Source: Acorus gramineus
Taxonomy: Eukaryota > Streptophyta > Magnoliopsida > Acorales > Acoraceae
Length of the DNA: 64,000 bases
NCBI GenBank assembly: GCA_030737835.1
Contig: CM060856.1
Coordinates: 13,743,116 to 13,807,115 of the forward strand
Direction: 5' to 3'
Part shown: positions 22,939 through 35,224 of the stretch, in pieces
Numbering within the stretch: position 1 is the first letter of the stretch
Layout of the letters: each line of letters opens with the position of its first letter
Notes under the pieces: model-generated
What the model was told of the DNA's origin: nothing
Databases searched by the model: none
Seen by the model: only the letters and a program-made list of their open reading frames with translations
Made by a program: the position numbers and the translations under genes

Positions 22939-24813
22939 CTTACTACTAGTAGTACTATCCCATTGTTGAACTTCATAGGATACCATGTTTTACAATTTTT
23001 TCTTCATTTGAAAGGCTAAATTAAATTCTCTTAAGAGCTGTGGGTGCTATGCTTCAACAAATAATAAATGAATGGGTGAGTCCCTTTGCAGGGTCCACCT
23101 TCTATATTATCTTCAATTGAGTTTTTTATGGTGTGGTAGGATAAACTCATGACCCTGATCAACAAAATTGTGATTAGCATATATTGTTACACAACCTCGA
23201 TGTCATGCTTATGGTTGTTACCTATATTCCCTATTGATGAGATATATTCTCCTTCATCCGTGAAATTATGATTAATTGAACTATTAGAGCATCTCTAATT
23301 GGGTCTTTGTTTTAAAAACCTCAGAGTGCTAAGTGCAATTAGATCACCTTTTATGGAGGACAAGTGGAGATCATATAATACAAATTTTTTTTTTATACTA
23401 GACCTCTTTTGATAAAGTAAAAGTTTGATTAGCGATTTTTTATTACAACTTTTTGGATAAAATAAAAAATCTTGAAGAACAATTAACTGATTATATATAT
23501 ATAAAAAATTGGCGAATGAAAGTACATTATCTCTACCAAAATTAAGTTTTGTGAACTTGAATATAATAAATACATAGTAAGAAAAAAAATTTTACAAGTT
23601 GAATATGCTAATATTTTTGAAGAATTATTTGTTACAAACTGTAAATAAATTGAAACCTAACAAATAAACGAAAGAAATAATTAAAATAAAAAGTCAAATT
23701 GAAAAATGAATGACAAAGTTGGTGGAGAATGGGAAAAAAATCATATAATATAAATTAAGCACGAGGATCGTGATATATTTATTAATATAGTAAGCGTAGA
23801 GTCTGTCTCAATCAATTAAACACCCAGCGAAAGTCATTGTTCAAAAAGAGTCAATGACATATACAATGCCCCATCTTTTTCAAGAATAATTTTGCGTAGG
23901 GAGTTGATACACGATTCTAAGTTTATATCAAGTTCATTTTACATCCCTGCTTTGCATATAAGGCAATTGGTCTTGACATTAGAGGATTTAGATGGCATCT
24001 TAGATTAATTTCTAAAATAGGATCCCAAATGAATTCGCGCTCAAGAAAAAACATATATGGTGAGCATCATCATAAAAAAATTTGAACTTTTTTTAACCTT
24101 AATTGCAAAAAAAAGACAGAAAAAAAATAAAAATAAAAATAAAAAACAAAACATAATCTATCAGTTATCACATGATCCAAAAAATAACACTTATTGAAAT
24201 TTTTAAATAATAATAATAATAATAATAACTTATTTGGATTTATTTCATTTATTGATTTTCTAAAAAAAAATAACAGTTTTTTTTTTTATATAAAACTAAA
24301 GCAACAAAATTAAATTCCTATAAAATAAGAGTTAAAAAATAAATAAATTACAGTAAAACAAGTGGAAAAAAATGGATTAATATTTTAAAATTTTAAATAA
24401 ATTAAGCGACAAGTGATAACAATTTTTTTCCTGATCTATTACTCAATGGTTTTTTTTTTTTCACTTTTCTGTTGAAGACGACGTTGCATCGTGGGCTATA
24501 ATTGTATCATATAATAAGACAATAGTATTTAATAAACTCGGTCATTTTTTATTTTCATATTTATTCTCGTGATCATATATAATTATTTGAAAGTTATACA
24601 ATAGAAAGAAATCACCGTGATGTTAAAATATGACTAAAAATTTGCTTAATTGTGAAACAGAAATGTAGACTCGGATAACATATTATTTCAAACATAGACA
24701 ACCGGAAACACTATACGACGGGTTGAAGTTTCCTGAAAGTGATATTGACTATCCCAACGTGCCCCACCAGGCCACCACATGCATTATTGAAGGCATCCAC
24801 GTGTTTTTTTTAT
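22939..24813. other. Intergenic A-B, left part
   Basis: The first ~150 bp share sequence with the B 3' flank (CTTCAACAAATAATAAATGA against CTTCAATAAATTAATGA), likely the poly(A) region. The rest is AT-rich with an ATA microsatellite (about 24207-24228). No gene seen. Confidence 0.55.
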
Positions 24814-24826
24814 AGACTGTTTTCTT

Positions 24827-25232
24827 TTTCTTTCTTTTTTAAAAAAAACGGGAAACAATTGTTATCCTGATAATATATTATTAAACTGGCTAGAGTCTAA
24901 AAGTTTTACAAAAGAAAAAAAGATCGCGCAAATAGAAGTAGCATAAAAACATAAAAAGCAAAGGTAAAAATTGAAACCACAACTACCCAAAGTAAGAGAG
25001 CTTCCTACTCTAGGCTGCCTGGGAACGCATGCGCACCTAATCCATAATGGAAATACGCTCTTATCGGAGCTCAACCCTCATTGTGCCCGCAATGAAACGA
25101 CCCCATTGTTGAATGAATGACAGAATCAGGGCCCAAAGATTCTCCAAGTAAAATCTTTGACCACAAAAGATTACCTCATTGCGCGTAAACCACGTTGCCC
25201 AAAGAGCTGCCACAAATAATCTTCTAGCAATA
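24827..25232 (-). mobile_element. 5'-truncated LINE (non-LTR retrotransposon) insertion
   Basis: Exact 13-bp target duplications AGACTGTTTTCTT flank the block (24814-24826 and 25233-25245). The left edge is T-rich, as expected for a poly(A) tail read from the minus strand. The minus strand encodes IARRLFVAALWATWFTRNEV and then NLWALILSFIQQWGRFIAGT before a stop, which matches the C-terminal end of plant LINE ORF2 downstream of the reverse transcriptase. Only the last ~400 bp were inserted, the usual outcome of incomplete reverse transcription. Confidence 0.85.
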
Positions 25233-25249
25233 AGACTGTTTTCTTATTG

Positions 25250-25812
25250 GGGGTGCAATTTAATCGATTTAGTTTGATTTTTTATAAATTCAAATTGAAC
25301 CAAACTATATTTATATGTAATCCGAAAACTAAACTGAATCGAAACTGATTATCAAAAATCGAATCGAACCGAACCAAACCAATTTTTGTTTGGTTGTTAA
25401 CTTGAACAAAACCGAATTGAACCCAACTGTGAAAGATTGATGGGTTGGTTGGAGTTTTTTTGGGTGTTGGATTTACAACTTTACATAAATATCAAAATAC
25501 TAGGATTTGATTGTATAAATTAGTATATTCATTTTTTATGAATATTAATAGTATAACAACTATATAGTTTTTAATATAAAAAAGTGATCTAAATGAATAT
25601 TGATTATGAATAATCATATATTTAAATTTAATTCGCTCCAGTTTTGTCAATTCGATTTTTGTAAAAATAAAACCAAACTCAACCACAATATATCAGTTTG
25701 TTAATTTTTTAATCCATACATAAACCGAACCATAAAATTATTGACCTAAACCTAAAAAAATTTGGTTTAGATAGGATTCAGATTCGGTTTAATCGACCAA
25801 AGTTGCACCCTT
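25250..25812. mobile_element. MITE with GGGTGCAA ends
   Basis: Left end GGGGTGCAATTTAATCGATT and right end (reversed) AAGGGTGCAACTTTGGTCGA are imperfect inverted repeats, with AACCGAA/TTGGTTT-type sequence inside. It starts only four bases beyond the LINE target duplication. Target duplication not readable. Non-coding. Confidence 0.55.
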
Positions 25813-25843
25813 AGTTTCCACATCAGTCACATCCTCCGAGTAA

Positions 25844-26279
25844 CGGTGTTTTAAAATCCAACCCGACCTAGTTGATTGAGCTGGTTAAATTTTCACATGT
25901 TTTAAATTCCTGTTAAATTTACATTTAAAATCTAATGATATAAATCCCATTAAAACTCAATCAAACCCACCTATTAAACTAATAATTTTTGTACACCGAC
26001 ACACGTTGATTAAACCACTATTCCTAATCTTAAAAATTGTAATGAATTATTTGATAAAATATAAAATATAATAAAAAAAATTTAGATTTTATATATTAAA
26101 ATCTTATTATATTATTAAATAAAAATTTCATGTAATTTTTTTAAAAAATATTTAAAATTTTTAAAATTAATATATTTATTATATTATAATTATGCTACTC
26201 GTCAAATTTAGTTGATCCAACCATTTACCCGATGATGCTTTAACCCGATGATTTTTCTGATGATTTTTACAACATTGTC
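25844..26279. mobile_element. MITE with CRRTGTTTTAAAA ends (hAT-like)
   Basis: Left CGGTGTTTTAAAATCCAACC and right (reversed) CAATGTTGTAAAAATCATCA are inverted; further in, TTGGTTGAT-type segments are also inverted. The end motif resembles that of the 30979-31543 element, which has a clean 8-bp duplication. No target duplication could be read here. Confidence 0.45.
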
Positions 26280-26350
26280 AGAGGAGAGATAAAATTCACT
26301 TTCCTTTGTGATTTTCATTTTTTACGTTAGAAAGTGTCAGAGCTCATCTA

Positions 26351-26422
26351 AAGCCTATAAAAGTGCCTCTACTTTAACACTGCATAAAAGCCGGTCTGGG
26401 TCCTCCAAGAACTCCATCAATA
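26351..26422 (+). promoter_or_regulatory. Core promoter of GDSL gene B
   Basis: Same TATA segment as gene A (CCTATAAAAGTGCCTC), about 70 bp before the ATG. Confidence 0.7.
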
Positions 26423-27825
26423 ATGGCTTTAATCTCCCTTGTTGTTTTTGTTCTTCTTTTGGGGGTTGTCGGTGCGTCGACCGTTCCCCCGGTTTACATC
26501 TTCGGTGACTCGACCGCCGATGTTGGGAATAACAATTTCTTGCCCGGAAATACAGCCAAGGCGAACTTCCCTCACAATGGGATTGATTTCCCTCACCAGA
26601 AGGCGACGGGGAGATTCAGTAATGGCTTCAATGGGGTCGATTTCATTGGTATTATATTCTTTATCACCCCTTTTAATGCTGTTTAATACTTGTCCTTTAA
26701 TCAATAACTTATGAGCTGATGATCATATTGTTGTGTATATTGTGAAGCCAAAACGATGGGGCATCTGAGGAGTCCACCACCTTTTCTCTCCTTCACAAAC
26801 ACCACATACCACAAGCACATCTTCAAAGGTGTTAACTTTGCCTCCGGCGGCTCTGGCATTCTCGACTCCACGGTACTCTCTCCAGCTCTGTTTCATTTTG
26901 GTTTATATAGTTACCAAGAAATATTAATTGAATGATTTTGAAAATCTCTAACAGGGGAGCACTCTTACCATGAGAATGCAATTGAAGCACTTCTCCACAG
27001 TCCGTTCCAACATATCGGCGCGTGTCGGTGAAAAGGCGGCCGATGAAATTCTCTCTAAGTCCATCTTCATCGTTAGCACCGGTGGAAACGACATGTTCGC
27101 TTTCTTCGCTCAATTCCGTCCTGTGAACACCACGCAGAGGGAAAAATTCGTGGCCACTCTCATCTCCAACTACGAAGATCACGTAAAGGTGACTAGTCTC
27201 ACTCTCAATTCTGCAAAGTCTCTCATAAAAGACTGACAAATACAATTGAATGTTGAATTTTATTGATGCAGACTCTCTACAACCTTGGAGCTAGGAAGTT
27301 CGCCATCATCGGCGTCCCAAATGTAGGTTGTTGCCCATCTATTAGAAGTAGTAACCCCACCGGGGATTGCATCAACGACTTGAACGTATACGCTTCGGAG
27401 TTCAATGAGGCGACGAAATCTTTGATGCACAAACTTAGCTCAAACTACAAGGGTATGAAGCACGCCATTGGAAGCACATACGAGGTTGTCTCAAATATCA
27501 TGAAGAACCCACACGAATTAGGTATCCATTTTACTCTAGCTAATATTTGTTATTTAATGTCACATCAAGAACACATTAATTCATGATTCAATCTTCGACA
27601 GGCTTTGTGGAGACCGCGAGCGCCTGTTGTGGGAGTGGGAAGCTCAATGGCGCATCATACTGCATCCCAAATGCCACTTATTGCCCGAATAGGCACCAAT
27701 ATTTGTTCTGGGATTTGTTTCACCCCACACAAGCGACTTCCAAGTTGGCCGCAAAAACCTTCTATGGTGGATCGCCGCCGTTTGTCACCCCGGTTACCTT
27801 TAAACAGTTGGTGGAAGACTATTAG
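26423..27825 (+). CDS. GDSL esterase/lipase B (SGNH hydrolase), intact
   Basis: Exons 26423-26648, 26748-26872, 26955-27188, 27272-27521, 27602-27825 give 352 aa with no break. Signal peptide ([16 protein letters not shown]), block [13 protein letters not shown], block [15 protein letters not shown], block [13 protein letters not shown] and block [14 protein letters not shown] are all intact, so it should be a catalytically competent secreted esterase. It is nearly the same protein as A through exons 1-3 and 5; exon 4 is two codons longer than in A ([14 protein letters not shown] against [12 protein letters not shown]). Introns are short as in A, except that A's intron 1 is ~180 bp longer. 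A recent tandem pair with A is the simplest reading. Confidence 0.93.
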
Positions 27826-29521
27826 CTGACTACGAGTAGTATCCCGGCCCATTGTTGAACTTTATAGCATGTTATGTTGAATAGCTATGTTTTAAATCTC
27901 TTTTTTTTTTTTTCAATTAGTGAGGCTAGAATCTTTACACAGCATTGGATGCTAGGCTTCAATAAATTAATGAATGCCCTTTGGAGGTTCCACCTTTTAC
28001 ATACCTTTTTTCCTTTGTGATTTTTTAATGGTATGGTAGGATAAACTCAAATCCTGATCACCAAAGTTGTCATTAGAATATGTTTTACCGGTCCACTGAT
28101 GTCAATGATCAGTGTTGCTAATGTATTCCCCCTGTTCTCTCCCCGGACGGGGATATCTTCTGTTTAGCACTTTAGCCCAAGAAAGATTAATTGAACTATC
28201 AAAAACATGCTACTATCAAAAACATGTATTTATATGATTACTGCTTGCATCATAGTTGATTCTCATTCATAACTATATACCATGCTATCTAGTTATCTTA
28301 GACCACCAACCAGTAAATTAATATAATAAATAGGAATATTTTATGGGAAAATATAAATGAATTGAAAAAAAAAACAGTAACAAAAAGAAGTGGTGTTAGA
28401 TTTACTTTGTGTGTGCGCGAGCGCGTGCAAATAGAATGCAAGAAAAAGTGATTCAAATGGTTAATTCAAAAGTTCATTGTCTTTTCATGAACAAGGGAGC
28501 CAAAGCCCAGGTTTCATATACGTTGGGACTCTATGCGGAGGTTTAAGAGAGGTATATTAATCAATTTTTAAACTATGCATCCTGAGGTGCTTGCGAGGTT
28601 TCCAAAATTTAGTCCCTTCCAAAGAAAGTGTTTTTAATCCTGAGACCTAAATTTGATTAATTTTAAGTCAAAACGTAACAGATAAATATTTATATCATTT
28701 TATTACTTTCATAAGGTGTTGTAAATGTTAGTTGTTTTTTTTTTCATGGATAAGGATAAAAATATTTAATTAATTTTTTTATTCATTCAATTTTTACCCT
28801 AAAAGAAAGTACACGCCTAGTGAACGCATCGTGAGATGAAATAGAAATATGAAAAAGATAGACATAAAGCAAGGTATCAAGTATGGCATGTTTCACGCAT
28901 ATGCATGATTGTTATAATTTAAAGCTGCATCAAACAGTACAATCGTACTATAAATAATGAATTTAACATGTACCACGTGATTTGGATCAAATATATTTTA
29001 TATATGATTAAATTATTTTAGTGAGAGGCTAACGTGGACCCTTTGTGTCTCCGATTTAACCTTCATTAGATGAGTTTTGGTGACGTGATTGGACAGCGTT
29101 TACGATAGTAAGAAATTACGTTTATAATCGTTACAATTAAATAATTTTACTGTATTAATTTTATTATAACAGTTTCCAACACACAATTTTTAAATAAATA
29201 GTGTTTAAAAGCTACGATTTTAAAAAGTTGAGAAAATGAGCTTTTTAAAAAATTAGTTTTAAAACCCAAATTCCTACCAAAACAGTTTTATAATCGCGCA
29301 ACCAAACGCACCCTAAGATATTATGGAAGCTCACATTGCAATAATAGAAAAGAGAAAAATCATATCCTATTTATTTTTAACACGTGTCTTTGAAAATTAA
29401 ATAAAAAATAAATTATTTAGATATAACTATAAAAATAGAATATGATGAAACATAGGTGAATAAGTTCAAAAAAAATATTTATTTGTAATAAATAAATAGA
29501 TATAGCTATGTCAAAATATGT
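27826..29521. other. Intergenic B-C, left part
   Basis: Starts with a 3' flank related to that of gene A (CTTCAATAAATTAATGA near 27958). Beyond that it is AT-rich with no supported gene. A GTGCGTTTGG-like end (reverse strand near 29300-29315) hints at one more MITE whose other end I could not locate. Confidence 0.5.
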
Positions 29522-29529
29522 TTAAATAA

Positions 29530-29804
29530 TAAGTTTTTTATTTTTAAGTCTCCATAAATTATATGATTTAGCGATCGATCACTCACTTCTTCATATTTAA
29601 GTTTAAGTCTTCAGATTTAAATGATATGTTCCTTTTAGTCCCTCCCAGGACTAAAATGAAAATTAAATAATTTAGTAATGAGTCCCTTTCAGGGACTAAT
29701 AAGAAAAATACATTTTAAATCTAGAGACTTAAACTTAAATATGAAGAAGTGATGGATCGATCAATAAATCATATAGTTTACATGAACTAAAAAATAAAAA
29801 ACTC
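29530..29804. mobile_element. Foldback MITE, copy 1
   Basis: 275 bp in which nearly the whole length is two inverted arms (about 90 bp each), for example TTCTTCATATTTAAGTTTAA in both. Exact 8-bp flanks TTAAATAA lie at 29522-29529 and 29805-29812. The loop contains AGTCCCT-type sequence. Confidence 0.8.
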
Positions 29805-29964
29805 TTAAATAAACTATATTGTTTAAGGTTTTTTGAAAACATTTATTCCACTAATTTATTATATTAATATAAATATAATTCGCATATCAACAACTTTAAT
29901 AAATTTAAACATATATTCTATTACGTATTTATTTGAATACATGAGTATGTGATTAGGAAAAAAA

Positions 29965-30160
29965 AAGAAGAGATTTTTAGTTTTAAGTCTCCACAAATCA
30001 TCATATTTAGTGATCGATCCCTCCCTTTTTCGTATTTAGGTTTTAGTCCCTCGATTTAAATGAAATCCCTGTAAGGGACCTATTCATGTATTATCCTTTA
30101 AATCGGAAGACTAAAATCTAAATACGAAGAAAGGAGTGATCGATCACTGAAAATGAAAAA
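29965..30160. mobile_element. Foldback MITE, copy 2
   Basis: Same family as copy 1: left arm AGTGATCGATCCCTCCCTTT, right arm (reversed) AGTGATCGATCACTCCTTTC, loop with CCCTGTAAGGGACC. Edges approximate. Confidence 0.65.
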
Positions 30161-30544
30161 AATACTGAGGCCGAAATGATGAAAGTATCATTTTATTTTT
30201 TAAAAAAATAAAGAAAAAAGAAAAGCAAAGTACACTTCAATCACATCAATTAAAAATTAATGAACCTGCTAAATTTAAAGAAAAATCTTCATCATTAATA
30301 CATTTAACATCGACATTATCACCCTCTTGGATATCTCAGGCATTAATGCATATAAAGATGGATCCCCACGTGGTGACATCACGTTGGGGTAATTTTCACT
30401 CACCCAAAACAATAAAAAAATATCATGTGATTTACTGCGACGTTGGAGTGAGCAACAATGCACCATTAATTGATGCCGCCGGCCTCCACAGGTTCGATAT
30501 CTCTTCTAACATAGGGGTCGTTGATATTTTCAGATTTTTTTTTT

Positions 30545-30650
30545 AGAAATTTTTAGTTTTAATTCCCCACAAATTATCATATTTAGTGATCGATTCTTTT
30601 TTTTTATATTTAGGTTTTAGTCTCCAGATTTAAATGATAGTTTTTTTTAG
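30545..30650. mobile_element. Foldback MITE, half copy
   Basis: Only one arm is present (ATATTTAGTGATCGATTC, then TTTAGGTTTTAGTCTCCAGA); the matching arm is missing, so it is a truncated member of the family at 29530 and 29965. Confidence 0.5.
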
Positions 30651-30978
30651 TATTAGTTTGACTTTTATTATGAAAAACCAAGCATCAGAATACATAGAAG
30701 CATCGGTCAAATAATGGATTTTAAAGCAATGAAAAAATTATTTATGTACGAAATTTGATGGATATATAAATGTATAATAATCTATAAAATATGATAATAT
30801 ACAATAAATTAATAACAATATAGGCAGAATTTATAATAATATTTAAAAAAATTAAATGGTTTAAATAACTAAAAAATAGAAATATCTAAAAAATTTACAT
30901 TTCAATCTTCGATGAGAGAGATCATATGCTACAAAAGTTTAGTGATTCAAAAAATACTTGAAATTAATTTATTAGTAT

Positions 30979-31543
30979 CATTGTTTCAAATCGCGATCGA
31001 GATATCGGCTCGATATATTGATTTCGGGTGGACAATCGCTAAAATCAGACGATTATCGACAAAAATATCGATCATACAATATACCAACAAAAAGTGAAAA
31101 ACAAGAAGATGATGAAGAGAAGAGAGAACTTTGGGTCGCCGTCTCCAACGATTCTCCACCTTCTTCACCTCTCCCCCCCCCCCCTTTCTCTTGATTTTTT
31201 TCTCTTGCCGCCGCACACATTCTCTCTTTCACTCCCAACATTTTTTAGGGTTTGAAAGGGTTGTGAGTGGCATGTGTTTGACACGTGACACTCCTTTATT
31301 TTGAAATATCAGCATTGATAAGTTATATATCAGTGCCTTATTTTGAAAGCCCCTTATCAACCAGTGCTGATATTTCATATATTCTTTTTTAAAACCACTA
31401 AATTGTTACATGTCAGTACTGACATGTCATATTTCTATCTAAAAACACTAAATCGATATATCAATCGATATTTCGATATATCGATCAATATATCGTTTGG
31501 GACCCATTTCGATATATCGATAATTTTGATATTTTAAACACTG
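30979..31543. mobile_element. hAT-type MITE with 8-bp target duplication
   Basis: Ends CATTGTTTCAAATCGCGATC (left) and CAGTGTTTAAAATATCAAAA (right, reversed); exact 8-bp flanks ATTAGTAT at 30971-30978 and 31544-31551. The right part is dense in ATCGATAT palindromes (31440-31525). A 12-C tract lies at about 31173-31184. Non-coding. Confidence 0.75.
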
Positions 31544-31589
31544 ATTAGTATCCATTAATTCTTTTTTAACTAATTTAATCGTTTGTATG

Positions 31590-31980
31590 ACATTTTGTTT
31601 GGTTGACCTGAGTGAAATCACAACATATAAAAAATCATTTACAATGTGTTAAAAATGTAAAACTTTTACTATAAATGACAATTTTGCAACTCCAAACAAG
31701 CTTTTATAATTTATTCAAATCGGAGTAAAATCATCCTTTATAGAGAGTTTTTCACACTTTTAACATATTGTAAAGATTTTTTTTTTATATACTTTGTTTT
31801 CAGCCAGAGTTAATAAAAAAAAATATTCACATAATATTGCTCATCTGTTAACAAAATTTTAACACATGAGGTTATTTGGATTTTCATAGGTCTTTCTAGG
31901 GAGTTATTTTAACTTCAAGAAAAGTAAGATGGTCATATGGATTTCAGACAGTTTACAAGGGGTTATTTGAATTTTTTTCA
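31590..31980. mobile_element. MITE family M1, copy 3 (left end lost)
   Basis: Shares the M1 interior (ACAATGTGTTAAAAATGTAA) and the right terminal phrase GGTTATTTGGATTTTCATAG ... TTTACAAGGGGTTATTTGAA with copies 1 and 2. The outer left inverted end is not recognisable. Confidence 0.55.
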
Positions 31981-31984
31981 AATA

Positions 31985-32940
31985 AAATTTGAAGGTTACA
32001 TTTTTTATTTATATGCCGCAATTTGTTGAAAAGATCTTTAACAAAAAAATTTAAAAAAAAACATGTAAAAGAGGTTGGGTTTAATCCTCTATACGGTACC
32101 AACGCCTGTTTGTATTTAGTGGTGGACCAAGGAGATAAAATATTTTGGAAGCATTTTTTTTCTTTAATGGACTATTTCAAAATAAATGAAAATTATTTTC
32201 AATTGAGGTATATTATCACAACTTGTTAAATTAACAATACATTCTTTTTTATCATACCTCTATTAAAAAAAAATTTACAAATAAATGGATCCATCCATTT
32301 TGAATAAAATGATTTACATTTTTATCATAGTATATATATCATTAGACGACATTTACTATTTTAACAAAATTAAAAATGGTCCGTATACTGTATGTGCGCC
32401 CCTTAAATTATTCAATTTCTTAATATTTTAAAGTTCTATTTGGGGGGAGTATTTTGGGTGATTTTAAGTTGGCAAATACCATGGGATGTAACCTCCCATC
32501 CAAACAAGATTTCATATTTGGCATTTGGAAGGGAACAATGACAGTACACGATAATTTTTTCAATGGGTTTTCTAATGCACAAAAACAACGCTTCGTGATC
32601 GTTGCACCGTGTTTTCAAATGTAATGTAATGGAACTTAATAGTACAAAAATAAATAGCATCTGATGGTGTACTAAAAAAAAACTCAAAAAAACAAAAACC
32701 AAAATCAATAAAATTAGAATACAAAAGAAGCAAAGAAATCTACAATATAATGTTCCCAGACTTCAAACCAAACAAACCCAGTCTATTTGGGCGTCAACCG
32801 CGGCTCAAAAAGTCAGGACTCGAAGGCCCCCGAAACGCGATTCTGACCGACTGTAGTAGGTGCTCTCCACGCGCGTTTTTACTGAAAATTCCACAACGAT
32901 CGTGGGTGCTGCCGAGCCCCCGGTTTGCGTTTTCAAGTGT
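31985..32940. other. Intergenic upstream of GDSL gene C
   Basis: AT-rich, no supported gene. From about 32750 base composition rises toward the gene C promoter. A TATA-like TATATATAAGTAG is at about 32942-32954. Confidence 0.5.
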
Positions 32941-33018
32941 ATATTATATATAAGTAGTACCCGGACCTTCGTTTATACACTGCAAATTAAAGAAGTCGGA
33001 TTTCGAAGAGCTCTTGCA

Positions 33019-35053
33019 ATGGATGGATTAACAACTGCACTCCTCACTTTCCCTCTGTTTCTTTGTGTGCTATCTACGGCGGCGGTGGGTGCGGCCGTGC
33101 CCCCGGTTTACGTTTTCGGGGACTCGACCGCCGACGTGGGGACCAACAATTACTTGCCCGGGACTTCGGCGAAGGCGGACTTCCCTCACAACGGCATCGA
33201 CTTCCCCCATCGGAGGCCGACCGGGAGGTTCAGCAACGGCTACAATGGCGCTGATTTCATAGGTATTAGGCCATGTTTACTCTGCTTTTCTTGATTCAAT
33301 TTTTTAGATGATATGTTACAAATGAGTGTTTTTAGACTTTGAGCGTCATTACACACATCGAGTTATATGCATCGTTGAGAATTTTCTTTCTAAAAATGGA
33401 TTAATTTTTTTTAATATATATATGTTTTATATTTTATAAAAACTTATATCTCATCATGTAATGTTTATTAAAATTTTAAAAAAATTCATAACAGATGTAT
33501 ACTTTTGACAGGGCTCTAGACAGAACCATTTTTAACATCTTCGACTTTAGTTTTCAGTTTGAGTTGTTAGTTTTTATTTGTTAAAATTCAACACAACAGC
33601 TATTATAATAAAGTGAGTGGTAAAAAAAAAAAAAAAACTATTCTGAAAATTGATTTTAAGCATCCCAATGTCATGAGCCAGTTGATCACCGCAAAAGATC
33701 TTTGTCAATTGTTACAGAGGTGACAAAAAATGAGTTTCAAGAAAGAAAAAAGAAAATTCACTTCTCATCATGTTATTTATGTAAAATCAATGCATGCGTA
33801 CTCAAAAACACTTTGTCCCATCTATTTTAATTTGACAATTTTTCATCGGTAGGTCTTACCTGGTATAAAGTGTATACTAATCATTTGGCATCAATTTGTG
33901 AATGGTAAAGCCAGAGGAATGGGGCATCTGAGGAACCCACCACCTTTTCTGTCCCTCACAAACATGACCTTCCACAGACACATCTTCAAAGGCGTTAACT
34001 TCGCCTCCGGTGGCTCCGGCGTCCTCGATTCTACCGTACATATATCAATCTTGTTTTTGTTATTCTATTGAATTTTATTATTAGTTATCCAGTGAGGTCT
34101 CTGTTTATAATTCCATTTAAAAAAACCTCTACAGGGAAGCACAGTCACTCTTGAGTATGCAATTGAAACAATTCGCCATTGTGAGTTCCAACATATCGGC
34201 TCGAGTCGGGGTTGAGTCCGCTGACAAGCTACTCTCCAGGTCCATCTTTGTCATTAGCACCGGCGCGAACGACATGATCGCTTTCTTTGCTCGATTCGGT
34301 TCGGTGAACACCACACAAAGGGACGAATTCGTGGCCACTCTCATCTCCAACTATGAAGATCACATAACGGTAAAACATAAATTTCATTGTTAGTTTTATA
34401 ACCAATTTGATGTTCATTCTAATTTTCTTTATGATGGAACATTCAGTCGCCTTCTAAAACGGAGTTACTAAACTGACATTTAATTGATTTTCAGACTCTC
34501 TACAAGCTTGGAGCTAGGAAGTTCGCCATTGTAGGTGTCCCAAAGATTGGTTATTGCCCATCACAGAGGAGCGTAAACCCTAACGGGGATTGCATCAAGG
34601 ATTTAAATGTGTATGCTTCGAAGTTCAATAAGGCAACCGAAGCTTTGATGCGCAAACTCTGCACGACCAATGAGAGGATGAAATACTCGATTGGAAGTAC
34701 ATACCAAATTGTCTCAAGCATAATGGAGAACCCACATAAGTTAGGTATGTATATATCGAATCGATATTTATGTATCACATATCATTGCAGAGATGCATCA
34801 ATTGTGTGTGATTTTGGACGTTGTAGGTTTTGTGGAGACCGCAAGCGCTTGTTGTGGGAATGGGAAGTTGAACGGGGCGTCCCTTGTATTCCAAATGCCA
34901 CTTACTGCTTGAATAGGCATGAATACTTGTTCAGGGATTTGTTCCATCCCTCACAAGCTGACATCCAAGTTGGCGGTGGAAGCGTTTTATACATGGTCGG
35001 CCCCCTTCGTCACACCCATCACTTTCAAAGAGTTGGTGGAAGATGACAGGTAG
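33019..35053 (+). pseudogene. GDSL esterase/lipase C, decayed
   Basis: Exons by homology: 33019-33262, 33911-34035, about 34137-34369, 34495-34744, 34827-35053. Exons 1, 2 and 4 are open and keep block I ([12 protein letters not shown]) and block II ([13 protein letters not shown]); block III ISTGANDMIAF is also present. Exon 3 has one base too many near its start; an AG ten bases into the exon would put the rest back in frame (SLLSMQLKQF). Exon 5 lacks one C in a run (TCCCTTG where the related copy at 50239 has TCCCCTTG), runs into a TGA, and regains frame only after an extra T in the HPSQA region, so block V with the catalytic Asp and His is lost in frame. The Trp before that Asp is also Arg (TTCAGGGAT). 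A TATA-like site precedes it, so it may still be transcribed. Confidence 0.85.
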
Positions 35054-35224
35054 AATGCCATTGTTTGTTGAATGAGTTTTTGATCAAATAAAACATAGTG
35101 AGCTTCAATTTTGAATGAGTTTTATTATCGAACCAAAGAAACGAAAGAAATGGGGAAGAAATCTGATGGGTATTGAATGATAACATGATTTTAATCTAAT
35201 TAGAGGTGTCACGTTATATGTCTT

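Noticed and set aside
32860-33018. In-frame upstream extension of GDSL gene C exon 1
   Set aside because: The frame starts upstream of the TATA-like site; the ATG at 33019 gives a signal peptide as in the other copies.
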